NCBI RefSeq assembly: GCF_035621475.1 | Contig: NZ_CP141799.1 | Coordinates: 3,212,501-3,276,500, forward strand | Direction of reading: 5' to 3' | DNA length: 64,000 nt | From: Pseudomonas paeninsulae | GTDB lineage: Bacteria > Pseudomonadota > Gammaproteobacteria > Pseudomonadales > Pseudomonadaceae | Shown: positions 52,511 to 61,046 of the stretch, one piece after another | Layout: each line of letters begins with the position of its first letter | Numbering within the stretch: position 1 is the stretch's first letter | Program-made: the position numbers and the translations under genes | Notes under the pieces: model-generated | Told to the model about the DNA's origin: nothing | Database searches by the model: none | The model's input: the letters and a program-made list of their open reading frames with translations, nothing else

Positions 52511-53682
52511 TTGCCTGCAGCCATGATTTTTTCAATCAACAAGTTGCCCGACAGGCCGTCAATGGTCACCTCAACTGGACGCCCGGCGACCTCAGCACTC
52601 AGGGGCTCATCGGTGATGATCGAGACACGGATATCCGACGCCAGACTGCCCTGTTGTAGAGATACAGTGCTGATCTTGCCGTTGCGCGCAGCGCTCTCGC
52701 CGGATACTTGCACGAGCACGCGAATGCCCGGTTGCACCTTGCTAAAGGCTTTGTAAGGGAAACGCGCATCAATGGTCGCCTCCCCTTTCAGCGGAACCAA
52801 CTCAAATACCGGCACCCCTTTGCTGGCCGACTGGCCATCACCGACATACTGCGCAACCACTCGGCAATCACAAGGGCTGGTCAGGGTGCCCTGCAAGGTC
52901 TTGCTGAACAGGCGTTCGATGTTTTCCGGGGTCATCTGCTCGGCTGGCAGGCTGTTCTTCAGCACATCCAACATGGTCGCGGAGAACGTCGCCAGTGGCG
53001 CGCCCTTGGCCACCTCGCTGCCGACCTTGACCAGACCGACCTGCAACACGCCTTCACGGGGCATGCTGACCTGCTGACTCGGCAGGCTGACCATGGCCGA
53101 ATCGGCATGGGTGACGTAATACAGGTTATAGAGTTGGTTGAGGATGTAAGCACAAGCCCCGACACCGATCAGAAAGATCAGCACACTGAAGGTGAGCGCT
53201 CGTAGCCGTGAGAAAAAGCCCATGGCTCCCCCACCCTTACCCTTGCGCGCCGTAGCAAAATTGTCGCGTTGCAGGGTACCGAGCATGTCACCCATGGTGA
53301 TCATCTCGCCGCTGGTGTAAGAGGTGATCAGGTAGCGCAGAGCCGCGATCTCACGCGGGCGCAACTGATGAAATTCACAGCCGACACGCTGGCCTTCGGC
53401 GGAAATCGAACGAACCTGGAACTCCACATCGATGGTCATGCTCAGCCCGTCGATGTGAAACACCAGCGCACCTTTGTGATGGCCGCCCAGCTTCATCGGC
53501 AAGCTGCTTTGAATGAAGCTGAAGCCACCGGCGGACAAGTCCAACAGCTCGCTCTCAAACATGTCCCGGTCAGAGCCCAGGAAACGAATCCTCGCCGGCA
53601 TTTTCAGGCGCGCATACTGACGCTGTGCTTCCGATTCATGGACGACATTGGTATTGCTGGCTGCAACGGTCGCTACGCTCAT
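52507..53682 (-). CDS. alg44: Alginate co-polymerase Alg44, c-di-GMP receptor
   Basis: 391 residues from ATG 53682, preceded by AGGGA; upstream in-frame codons overlap the alg8 end and lack support. The N-terminal PilZ domain keeps both c-di-GMP signatures: RxxxR at residues 21-25 (RQYAR) and DLSAGGF at 48-54. One membrane helix (LTFSVLIFLIGVGACAYIL) and a periplasmic membrane-fusion-like part follow. Activates the Alg8 synthase on binding c-di-GMP. Lies 70 bp after alg8. Confidence 0.95.
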   Translation of the reverse strand: MSVATVAASNTNVVHESEAQRQYARLKMPARIRFLGSDRDMFESELLDLSAGGFSFIQSSLPMKLGGHHKGALVFHIDGLSMTIDVEFQVRSISAEGQRVGCEFHQLRPREIAALRYLITSYTSGEMITMGDMLGTLQRDNFATARKGKGGGAMGFFSRLRALTFSVLIFLIGVGACAYILNQLYNLYYVTHADSAMVSLPSQQVSMPREGVLQVGLVKVGSEVAKGAPLATFSATMLDVLKNSLPAEQMTPENIERLFSKTLQGTLTSPCDCRVVAQYVGDGQSASKGVPVFELVPLKGEATIDARFPYKAFSKVQPGIRVLVQVSGESAARNGKISTVSLQQGSLASDIRVSIITDEPLSAEVAGRPVEVTIDGLSGNLLIEKIMAAGK

Positions 53683-53752
53683 AAAAATCCCTCCCGAACT
53701 CCAATGAAAACCCAGCGGAACTGGTCTCGATGCCTCTCCCGTTCCCAATCCA

Positions 53753-55234
53753 TCAAACGACACTCATCAATACGGCCAGGAACACGCTAACCGCGGAAAA
53801 CGTCATGGCCCGTGACGACCAGCTGTTGAACCAACGCTGATAGCGCTGCAAGCCTCGATCCAGCTTGGTGTCCTGGCGTGTCCAGGACTGCCTATCGAGG
53901 CGGAAGAAGACGTACACCTTCACCATCGCGCCGACGATCTGGTTGTAATAAAGGATCAAGGGGAACGCCGGTCCTACCCGGTGCCCGGACGCCAGCAACA
54001 GCAGCGTCAGCAGCAGCCGGGTGAGCCCGATCCACAGCAGGTAGATCAGCAGAAACACGATGTTGTATTTGATGCTGGCCAGGATCGCCACCACGGGCCC
54101 GAGCAGGCTGGTCCACATCGATACGCGTTGATCGAACAGCACCACACAGGTAAACCAGCCCAGGCGCCCAGGGCCAAGGTGCAAGGCGCGGGAGTTCTGC
54201 CGCAGGTTATTGCCGTACCAGCGGAACATCAGCTTGCGACTGGCCTTGAGGAAGCTTTTCTCCGGTGGGTGCTCCACGGTGTGGATCGCCGCGTCCGGCA
54301 CGTAGAAGGTGTCGTAACCGAGGCGCATCAGGCTGTACCAACTGGACTTGTCGTCGCCGGTGAGAAACTTGAAACGCCCCAGCCGCCAGTGATCCAGCGC
54401 GTCACTTTCAACATCGGCAATAAACCCCGGGTTGGTCACCACCCGCGCTCGAAATACCGACATGCGCCCGGTCAGCGTCAACACCCGCTTGGACAACGCC
54501 ATCGAACACATACTGATGTGGCGCTGGGCAAAGCGCAGCTTGTGCCACTCGCTCATGATGTAACTGCCGCGCACCTCGCAGAACTCGTTAGTGGTCAGCC
54601 CACCGACGCTGGGGAACAGCTTGAAATATGGCGCCGTGGCCTTGACTACCCCAGGCGTCAGCACGGTATCGCCGTCAACCACCGCCACCACCGCATCGTC
54701 ATCCGGCAGATGCCGGGAAATAGCGCGAAAACCGTAGGCCAGTCCATCACGCTTGCCCGTTCCGGCGATGCGTACGAAATCGAGCTTTACCCGCTCGGGC
54801 GGGTTGAGTTTGCTCCACAGGCTTTTGATCAGCAGCTCATCGGCCATTTCCACCAAGGAGCAAACCACCGTGGTTGGATAGCCGCAACCGATGGCCTCTT
54901 CGAGCACCGAGCGGTAGACCTGTGCGGTAGTCAGGGCGTCGATGCGGAAGCTGGTCACCAACAGAAAGACATGGGAGGGTTGCGCCGCTTCACCCAACTT
55001 GCGCGCTTGCCTACGGTAGTGAGGGAATACCAGGTATAGAAAGATCAGCCCGCGCACATAATGGATAGCGCCCATGGAGTAGCGCCAAATCCCAACCGCA
55101 CCGAGCAGCAGGATGAAGTCTTTCGACTCCGAGTCGAACACCGTTTGTGGCAGCGCCAGCGCCAGCAGCATCAGCGCCAAGCAGTAGAAAAGCCAGCCTG
55201 AGCATTCGCGCAGAAATCGTCCGAACCCATGCAT
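53753..55234 (-). CDS. alg8: Alginate polymerase Alg8, GT2 glycosyltransferase
   Basis: 493 residues from ATG 55234, chosen for the GGAGGGA upstream and the match to the known start ([11 protein letters not shown]). Membrane helices at both ends and a GT2 domain between: [10 protein letters not shown] gives the DxD metal site (about 187 and 189), and [10 protein letters not shown] the catalytic Asp-Asp-Lys (about 294-296), one residue off the P. aeruginosa numbering. Polymerises GDP-mannuronate and exports the chain across the inner membrane with Alg44. 74 bp after algD. Confidence 0.96.
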   Translation of the reverse strand: MHGFGRFLRECSGWLFYCLALMLLALALPQTVFDSESKDFILLLGAVGIWRYSMGAIHYVRGLIFLYLVFPHYRRQARKLGEAAQPSHVFLLVTSFRIDALTTAQVYRSVLEEAIGCGYPTTVVCSLVEMADELLIKSLWSKLNPPERVKLDFVRIAGTGKRDGLAYGFRAISRHLPDDDAVVAVVDGDTVLTPGVVKATAPYFKLFPSVGGLTTNEFCEVRGSYIMSEWHKLRFAQRHISMCSMALSKRVLTLTGRMSVFRARVVTNPGFIADVESDALDHWRLGRFKFLTGDDKSSWYSLMRLGYDTFYVPDAAIHTVEHPPEKSFLKASRKLMFRWYGNNLRQNSRALHLGPGRLGWFTCVVLFDQRVSMWTSLLGPVVAILASIKYNIVFLLIYLLWIGLTRLLLTLLLLASGHRVGPAFPLILYYNQIVGAMVKVYVFFRLDRQSWTRQDTKLDRGLQRYQRWFNSWSSRAMTFSAVSVFLAVLMSVV

Positions 55235-55308
55235 ACGCTTGTGTCCCTCCACGTCCATTCAACCGCTGAGGGCGAAGGGTGATTTCACCTATGCCCAGCG
55301 CGCAACGC

Positions 55309-56619
55309 TTACCAGCAGATGCCTTCCATCGACTCGTTGCTGGTCTGCGGCATAAAACCCACCAAATCGACGATTTTCTTCCCTGCTGGCAGGTTGCCGA
55401 CAACGCTGGCGAACTGCGGGTCGTTGTTGCCAATCACGATGACATCTGCCTGCTCCAGCACATCCGCGAGGTCGGCGCATAACAGCGATGAGACATGCGG
55501 AATCTTCGCTTCGATGTACTCCTTGTTGGCGCCATGCACCCGGGCGTACTCGACGTTGCTGTCGTAGATGCGCAGGTCATAACCCTTGCCGATAAGCATC
55601 TCGGCCAGCTCCACCAGCGGGCTTTCGCGCAGGTCATCGGTGCCGGACTTGAAGGAGAGGCCAAGCAGGCCAATGCGGCGCTTGTCATAGCTGGCGATGA
55701 TGTCGAAGGCTCTTTCCACCTGCATCCGATTGCTGCGCATGATCGAGTGCAACAGTGGATGTTCGATGTCGAGCTGACTGGCGCGATAGGTCAGCGCGCG
55801 CACATCCTTCGGCAAGCAGGAACCGCCAAAGGCAAAGCCAGGGCGCATGTAGTACTTGGAGAGGTTGAGCTTGTGGTCCTGGCAAACTACCGCCATCACC
55901 TCTCGACCATCGACGCCCACGCCCTTGGCGATGTTACCGATCTCATTGGCAAAGGTGACCTTGGTGGCATGCCAGGCATTGCAGGTGTACTTGATCATCT
56001 CCGCCACTTCGATGCTACGGCGGATGATTGGCGCGTCCAGCTCGCTATAAATAGCCTCCAGCAGATCGCCGGATGCCTTATCCAGCTCGCCGATCACCGT
56101 CATCGCCGGGAAGTCGTAATCCTGGATGGCCGTGCTTTCACGGAGGAACTCCGGATTTACCGCAACGCCGAAGTCGACCCCAGCCTGCATCCCCGAATGC
56201 TGTTCCAGCATCGGAATGACCACACCTGTCACCGTACCCGGCAGTACCGTACTGCGTACCACGATGGTGTGGCGGCCTGCCTTTTCCGGTAACACGCGAG
56301 CGATCTGCTCACACACCTGGGCAATATAGGACACGTCCAGATCACCGTTCTTCTTGCTCGGCGTTGGTGCCGCGATAAACGACACGTCCGTACTCATCAC
56401 GGCATCACGCACATCGAGGGTGCCACGCAGATTGCCACTCCTGACACCCTTCAGTAGAAGCGCTTCCAGGCCTGGCTCGACAATCGGCGACTGGCCATGG
56501 TTGATCAGTTCTATTTTAAGCGGCGTGACATCTACCCCAACGATCTGATGACCGCGTGCAGACAGGCATCCCGCACAGACGGCACCCACATACCCAAGGC
56601 CAAAAATACTGATGCGCAT
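55309..56619 (-). CDS. algD: GDP-mannose 6-dehydrogenase
   Basis: 436 residues from ATG 56619 with AAGGAG upstream, exactly the P. aeruginosa length. Rossmann NAD motif GLGYVGAVCAGCLSARGH; the catalytic Cys268 in FAFGGSCLPKDVRAL; Lys in MIKYTCNAWHATKVTFANE. Oxidises GDP-mannose to GDP-mannuronate, the committed step. First gene of the operon, so its upstream region controls the whole set. Confidence 0.97.
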   Translation of the reverse strand: MRISIFGLGYVGAVCAGCLSARGHQIVGVDVTPLKIELINHGQSPIVEPGLEALLLKGVRSGNLRGTLDVRDAVMSTDVSFIAAPTPSKKNGDLDVSYIAQVCEQIARVLPEKAGRHTIVVRSTVLPGTVTGVVIPMLEQHSGMQAGVDFGVAVNPEFLRESTAIQDYDFPAMTVIGELDKASGDLLEAIYSELDAPIIRRSIEVAEMIKYTCNAWHATKVTFANEIGNIAKGVGVDGREVMAVVCQDHKLNLSKYYMRPGFAFGGSCLPKDVRALTYRASQLDIEHPLLHSIMRSNRMQVERAFDIIASYDKRRIGLLGLSFKSGTDDLRESPLVELAEMLIGKGYDLRIYDSNVEYARVHGANKEYIEAKIPHVSSLLCADLADVLEQADVIVIGNNDPQFASVVGNLPAGKKIVDLVGFMPQTSNESMEGICW

Positions 56620-57576
56620 CGCTAATCTCCTTTCGCAGATTAAACAAACCGCACAGCACGCGACGATGAACACTCACCTCGAACGAAATGCAAAAGCACG
56701 GCAGATAAATTTCCCAATGAACTAATAAAGCATGAGCCTTATTACTTCCTGAACGCACAACACCTCTAACATGGCTGAACAAAAGGCAAACTTCGCACCC
56801 ACCGTCATACTCAACAGACACCTATTAATAAGACAAGCACCCGTAAAGACAAAACAATTGGCGTCAAATAAAAAACTTGCCAAAAAAAACAATACACATG
56901 GCCTTAGCCAGCGACTTCAATGCAGCAAGAAGATGCACAAAAATCCAAAGCGGAAAAAAGGGAACACTCCGTGCCTTGGCCCTGCTAGCGCTTTGAAATT
57001 CTGGACCATGATTTTAATCTGCGCAAATACTTATAGTGCCAAAGATAAGGCGACAAATAACTAACGCAAAAAATCTCTACAAATATCAGAAGCGCCTCGC
57101 CAGCCTTGAGGCCAATGTAACGGTGGCAACTCCGCCACGAAGGCAATGCAATAGCGCAACTTTCAACCTGGGGCATTTACCCAGGCGTTAACCAATCTTC
57201 AGGCACTCTACGGTAAATACACCCCTGTTTGCCGTTTAGCCTAATCGAAGCGGTTTCGATAGCGCCGCCCAATTGACGTGTAGCTCTCCGCGTAGGGTGC
57301 GCTCAATTGATCTGCACTCAATGGCCTGACCAGGGCACCGCTCCGGCTCAAGTCGGGGCTGCTTTGCTCTGCTCACAAGCGCTGCACTCCCCCTACAAAC
57401 CGAGAATCCCTCGGGGTATCGACCCTGCAGCGAGGGCGCGATGAGCCGCGTGGTTTGCACGGTTTAGCAACGGCAATTCAACCCGTCTCAGGGTGCCCAG
57501 CCAGGGCAGCAGCAAGGGTTAGCTGAGTGTTCGCCAACGCCTTGAAACTGGTTACACTGCGCCGCAAACAAACGGC
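56620..57576. other. AT-rich upstream region of algD
   Basis: Nearly 1 kb without a convincing gene. From about 56640 to 57100 it is clearly richer in A and T than the surroundings, with A-runs such as at 56880-56888. It should hold the algD promoter and regulator sites. I find no exact GAACTT AlgU box on the minus strand. One-mismatch boxes exist (GAATTT near 57002, GAAGTT near 56795) but without a convincing -10. A 97-codon open frame at 56771-57064 looks like chance. Confidence 0.6.
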
Positions 57577-57603
57577 TCAACTTTGCCGGATAGACGCCGA
57601 TAG
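57577..57603 (+). promoter_or_regulatory. Sigma-28 (FliA) promoter of aer
   Basis: TCAACTTT (57577-57584), an 11-bp spacer and GCCGATAG (57596-57603), against the consensus TAAAGTTT-N11-GCCGATAA (six and seven of eight matches). It lies 27 bp upstream of the aer start codon, which suits a flagellar/chemotaxis class gene. Confidence 0.7.
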
Positions 57604-57630
57604 CCGTCGTACGCCTTACGGAAGAACACC

Positions 57631-59196
57631 ATGAAAAATAATCAGCCCATCACCCAACGCGAACGCACCTTTTCGGCCCAGCAACGCTTGATTTCCACCA
57701 CCGATGCCAAAGGCCAGATCACCTATTGCAACGAAGCGTTCGTCGAAATCAGTGGCTTCAGCCACGGCGAGTTGATGGGTGCACCACACAACCTTGTGCG
57801 TCACCCGGATGTGCCGTCGGCCGTGTTCGCCCACATGTGGAACACCCTGAAGCAGGGTCGCCCCTGGATGGGCATCGTCAAGAACCGCAGCAAGAATGGT
57901 GATCACTACTGGGTCAATGCCTACGTCACGCCGGTACTGGAAAAAAACCAGGTGGTTGGCTACGAGTCGGTGCGGATCAAACCGACCGCCGAACAAGTGC
58001 ACCGCGCCGAAGCCCTGTACAAGCGCATCAACAGCGGCAAGTCCGCCGTGCCCAGCCGTGACCAATGGTTACCGACCCTGCAAAACTGGCTGCCCTTTAT
58101 CCTGATCAGCCAGATCGGCTTTTTGATCGGTACCTGGCTCGACTCCAGCTGGGGCTTTGCCGTCGCCGCCCTGCTCTCGATACCGCTTGGGCTGATCGGC
58201 CTCAACTGGCAACAACGCGGGCTGAAGCGCCTGTTGCAACTGGCCGACCAAACCACTTCCGACCCGCTGATCGCACAGATGTACACCGACAGCCGCGGCA
58301 CCCAGGGCCGCCTGGAGATGTCCCTGCTCGGTCAGGAAGCACGCCTGAAAACCTGCCTGACGCGCCTGCAGGACAGCGCCGAGAACCTGGCCAAACAGGC
58401 CAAACAGGCCGATACCCTGGCCCACAGCAGCTCGGCCGGGCTGGATCGCCAACGCCAGGAAACCGAACAGGTCGCCACTGCGGTCAACCAAATGGCTGCC
58501 ACCACCCTGGAAGTCGCCAGTAACGTCGCCCGCACCGCCATCGCCACCCAGGAAGCCAATCGCCTGACCAGCGAAGGCCGCGCCATTACCGCGGAAACCC
58601 GCGCGGCCATTCAGCGCCTCTCGCAGTCGGTCGGTGATACCGGCGAAACCGTCACCCGCCTGGCCAAGGACAGCAACGAAATCGGCGGCGTGGTCGATGT
58701 GATCAAAGGCATCGCCGACCAGACCAACCTGCTCGCCCTCAACGCCGCCATCGAAGCCGCCCGCGCCGGTGAAATGGGTCGAGGCTTTGCCGTGGTAGCC
58801 GACGAAGTCCGCTCGCTGGCACAACGCACCACCGAATCCACCGGGCAAATACACCAGCTGATCGCCAAGCTGCAGCGCACCGCCGAAGAAGCGGTGATGA
58901 CCATGGAAATCGGCCGCAAGCAAGCCGACGACGGCGTCGAACGTGTGCAACAGGCCGACCAGGCCCTGGCCGGGATCAGCGACGCGGTCGCCAATATCGC
59001 CGACATGGCCAACCAGATCGCCGCCGCAGCCGAAGAACAAAGCTCGGTCGCCGACGAAATCAACCGCAACATCACCAACATCGCCCAACTGTCCGACCAA
59101 ACCGCCAGCGAAGCGCAAAGCTCCGCCGTGCTCAGCCAAGCACTCACCGCCACCGCGCAAGGGCAGTACTCGCTGGTCGAACGCTTCAACCGCTAA
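57631..59196 (+). CDS. aer: Aerotaxis receptor Aer, PAS-type chemoreceptor
   Basis: 521 residues. The N-terminal PAS domain (about 8-125) has the Aer motifs [19 protein letters not shown] and [17 protein letters not shown], expected to bind FAD. A short hydrophobic hairpin (about 150-190) anchors it to the membrane with no periplasmic domain; then HAMP and the MCP signalling region ([37 protein letters not shown]). Senses redox or oxygen status and signals to CheA/CheW. In PAO1 aer adjoins acnA; here the alginate operon lies between them. Confidence 0.94.
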   Translation: MKNNQPITQRERTFSAQQRLISTTDAKGQITYCNEAFVEISGFSHGELMGAPHNLVRHPDVPSAVFAHMWNTLKQGRPWMGIVKNRSKNGDHYWVNAYVTPVLEKNQVVGYESVRIKPTAEQVHRAEALYKRINSGKSAVPSRDQWLPTLQNWLPFILISQIGFLIGTWLDSSWGFAVAALLSIPLGLIGLNWQQRGLKRLLQLADQTTSDPLIAQMYTDSRGTQGRLEMSLLGQEARLKTCLTRLQDSAENLAKQAKQADTLAHSSSAGLDRQRQETEQVATAVNQMAATTLEVASNVARTAIATQEANRLTSEGRAITAETRAAIQRLSQSVGDTGETVTRLAKDSNEIGGVVDVIKGIADQTNLLALNAAIEAARAGEMGRGFAVVADEVRSLAQRTTESTGQIHQLIAKLQRTAEEAVMTMEIGRKQADDGVERVQQADQALAGISDAVANIADMANQIAAAAEEQSSVADEINRNITNIAQLSDQTASEAQSSAVLSQALTATAQGQYSLVERFNR

Positions 59197-59560
59197 ACGC
59201 AAACAGCCGCCGAGCAGACTCGGCGCGCCCTCCCCCCGTCCCAGCGCCTCCCGTAGCGGCCTGCTTGTGACCCACATGGATGCGGGTCATGCAGTAAGCA
59301 ATAAGCGACCCGCCATGAACGGGAAGCAGTTAGGGAAAATGTCGGGAACATTATCGATATCGGCTTCTGCCTGGCGATCCTGCGATCCCGCTCCCCACTG
59401 ATCGCAAGGACGCCGCATCGCAGCAAGCCGACCGCTATCACCGCCCAGCCCCAAGCTGCGGGCAACCTCAAGTCTATGTGTGCTAGCGAACAGACTTACC
59501 CTCGCCTTATTTGCAATCTTCTGGCACGTCGAACTTGCAGCGATGACTCAGCCCAAGAAG
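59197..59560. other. Intergenic region, nothing recognised
   Basis: About 365 bp between aer and the insertion sequence. It includes a short GACCC...GGGTC hairpin near 59269-59288. No coding frame with family features. Confidence 0.5.
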
Positions 59561-59564
59561 TTAG

Positions 59565-60687
59565 GGAAACTCTGAAAAAAGACTTCCCGAATCTAGTGGA
59601 ATACGACCATCCGTGTTTTCGAGTAAACCAATGAAGCAGATCTCCTTCGCCGATGCTGAGTACGCTGGTAAGCGTAAGCAAAGCCGTCGTGAACGCTATC
59701 TGATCGAGATGGATCAGGTGGTGCCGTGGGAAGGCTTGATTACGTTGATTGAAGCGCATGAGACGAAGGGTGAAGGTGGACGGCCGCCCTACCCGCTGAT
59801 GGCGATCTTGCGTGTGCGCCTGATGCAGAACGGGTTCGGCTACAGCGATTCGGCGATGGAAGAGTCGCTCTACGAGGCTACGATTTTGCGCCACTTTGCC
59901 GGGCTGAGCCTGAAGCGCATCCCGGATGAAACCACCATCCTCAACTTCCGCCGTCTACTGGAGAAACACGACCTTGCCGCCGGGATTCTGAGCGTCATTA
60001 ATGATGACCTCGGCGACCGCGGCTTACTGCTGCACCACGGCACCATCGTCGATGCCTCGATCATCCATGCACCCAGTTCGACCAAGAATAAGGAAGGCAA
60101 GCGCGACTCTGAGATGCATCAGACCAAGAAAGGCAACCACTACTATTTCGGCATGAAAGCGCACATTGGTATGGATGCCGATTCGAGCCTGGAGCACAGC
60201 GTGCTGGGTACCGCCGCCAATGTGGCTGTGGTGACTCAGGTCGACCGATTACTGCATGGTGAGGAAACTCACACGGCCGGTGATGCCGGTTACACCAGTG
60301 TCCACAAGCGGCCCGAACATGAAGGCCGGATAATGATTGGGTCGATTTCCGCCCGTCCCAACTCGTACAAGAAGCACGGCAAGAAAAGCCTGATTGGCCG
60401 AGTTAAACGCAAGATCGAATACACCAAGCGGCGCTTTCGCGGCTTGGTGAAAAATACCGCCCAACAGGTCACGCTGTTTGCGCTATCGAACCTGTGGATG
60501 GCGCGCAAACAGTTAATGATTGCAGGAGAGGTGCGCCCGTAAGGCGGAGAATTAACCCTGCGAAGCGCCTCTCAAGGGTAAAACTATGTATTTGCAGGTG
60601 GAATATGATCTGATTTTCGATTGAGGCGATATCTTTTCGAGTCGTTGAGTAAACCAATCCGGAAATTGAGGCTACTTCAGGCCTTCC
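59565..60687 (+). mobile_element. Complete IS5-family insertion sequence
   Basis: 1123 bp. Left end GGAAACTCTGAAAAAA (from 59565) and right end, read inward from 60687, GGAAGGCCTGAAGTAG: imperfect terminal repeats sharing GGAA and CTGAA. Both outer flanks are TTAG (59561-59564 and 60688-60691), a 4-bp target duplication of the YTAR type known for the IS5 group. One transposase gene inside, intact. Confidence 0.85.
59631..60542 (+). CDS. IS5-family transposase
   Basis: 303 residues from ATG 59631 (KQISFADAEYAGKRKQSRRE). DUF772-type N-terminal domain (RPPYPLMAILRVRLMQNGFG) and a DDE catalytic domain: first Asp in IVDASIIHAPS, second in GDAGYTSVHKR, Glu in RKIEYTKRRF. Seems full length and without frameshift, so probably active. 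It lies inside matched terminal repeats. Confidence 0.95.
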   Translation: MKQISFADAEYAGKRKQSRRERYLIEMDQVVPWEGLITLIEAHETKGEGGRPPYPLMAILRVRLMQNGFGYSDSAMEESLYEATILRHFAGLSLKRIPDETTILNFRRLLEKHDLAAGILSVINDDLGDRGLLLHHGTIVDASIIHAPSSTKNKEGKRDSEMHQTKKGNHYYFGMKAHIGMDADSSLEHSVLGTAANVAVVTQVDRLLHGEETHTAGDAGYTSVHKRPEHEGRIMIGSISARPNSYKKHGKKSLIGRVKRKIEYTKRRFRGLVKNTAQQVTLFALSNLWMARKQLMIAGEVRP

Positions 60688-61046
60688 TTAGAGCCATAGG
60701 CAAATCATCGTTCTTCTTTGGCCTAACAAGGCGGGCTTTATTTTATTAATTGTGTTTAACGCTATATACAGTGCATCTATTACGAAGCAGGTTCTGCAAT
60801 CTGCCCTGTATTCTTGAGCACTCGAAAATACTGAAAAATAGCACTTACTTAAGATCACCCTGCCGCTGGTGACATTGTGTCGCATTCAACTTTTGCAACC
60901 GCAGGGTTATTTGAATTCGTTTTTATGGCAATGTGCCGATGAACGGTAAATTTAAATATTGATCGCCACTTCTATTATTTGCTCATTATATTTTTTAAGC
61001 CTAAGCTGCAATGTCAATTATGACATCTGCATTTATAGGCCATAAT
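60543..61046. other. IS right end and AT-rich spacer
   Basis: To 60687 this is the 3' non-coding part of the insertion sequence. The remaining 355 bp are AT-rich and hold no recognised gene; they must contain the promoter of the autotransporter gene, but I see no strong box. Confidence 0.5.

Noticed and set aside
57025..57045. Possible sigma-54 site (TGGCAC ... TTGC on the minus strand) upstream of algD
   Set aside because: The two elements are 9 bp apart instead of the strict 5 bp, so it cannot be a standard -24/-12 promoter.
56771..57064. 97-codon open frame in the algD upstream region
   Set aside because: Lys/Asn-rich composition from AT-rich control DNA, no ribosome-binding site, no motif.
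57561..57575. Possible AlgR-type site (CCGTTTGTTTGCGG on the minus strand)
   Set aside because: It matches only part of the CCGTTCGTC core and lies about 950 bp from algD, directly in front of aer. Too weak to claim.
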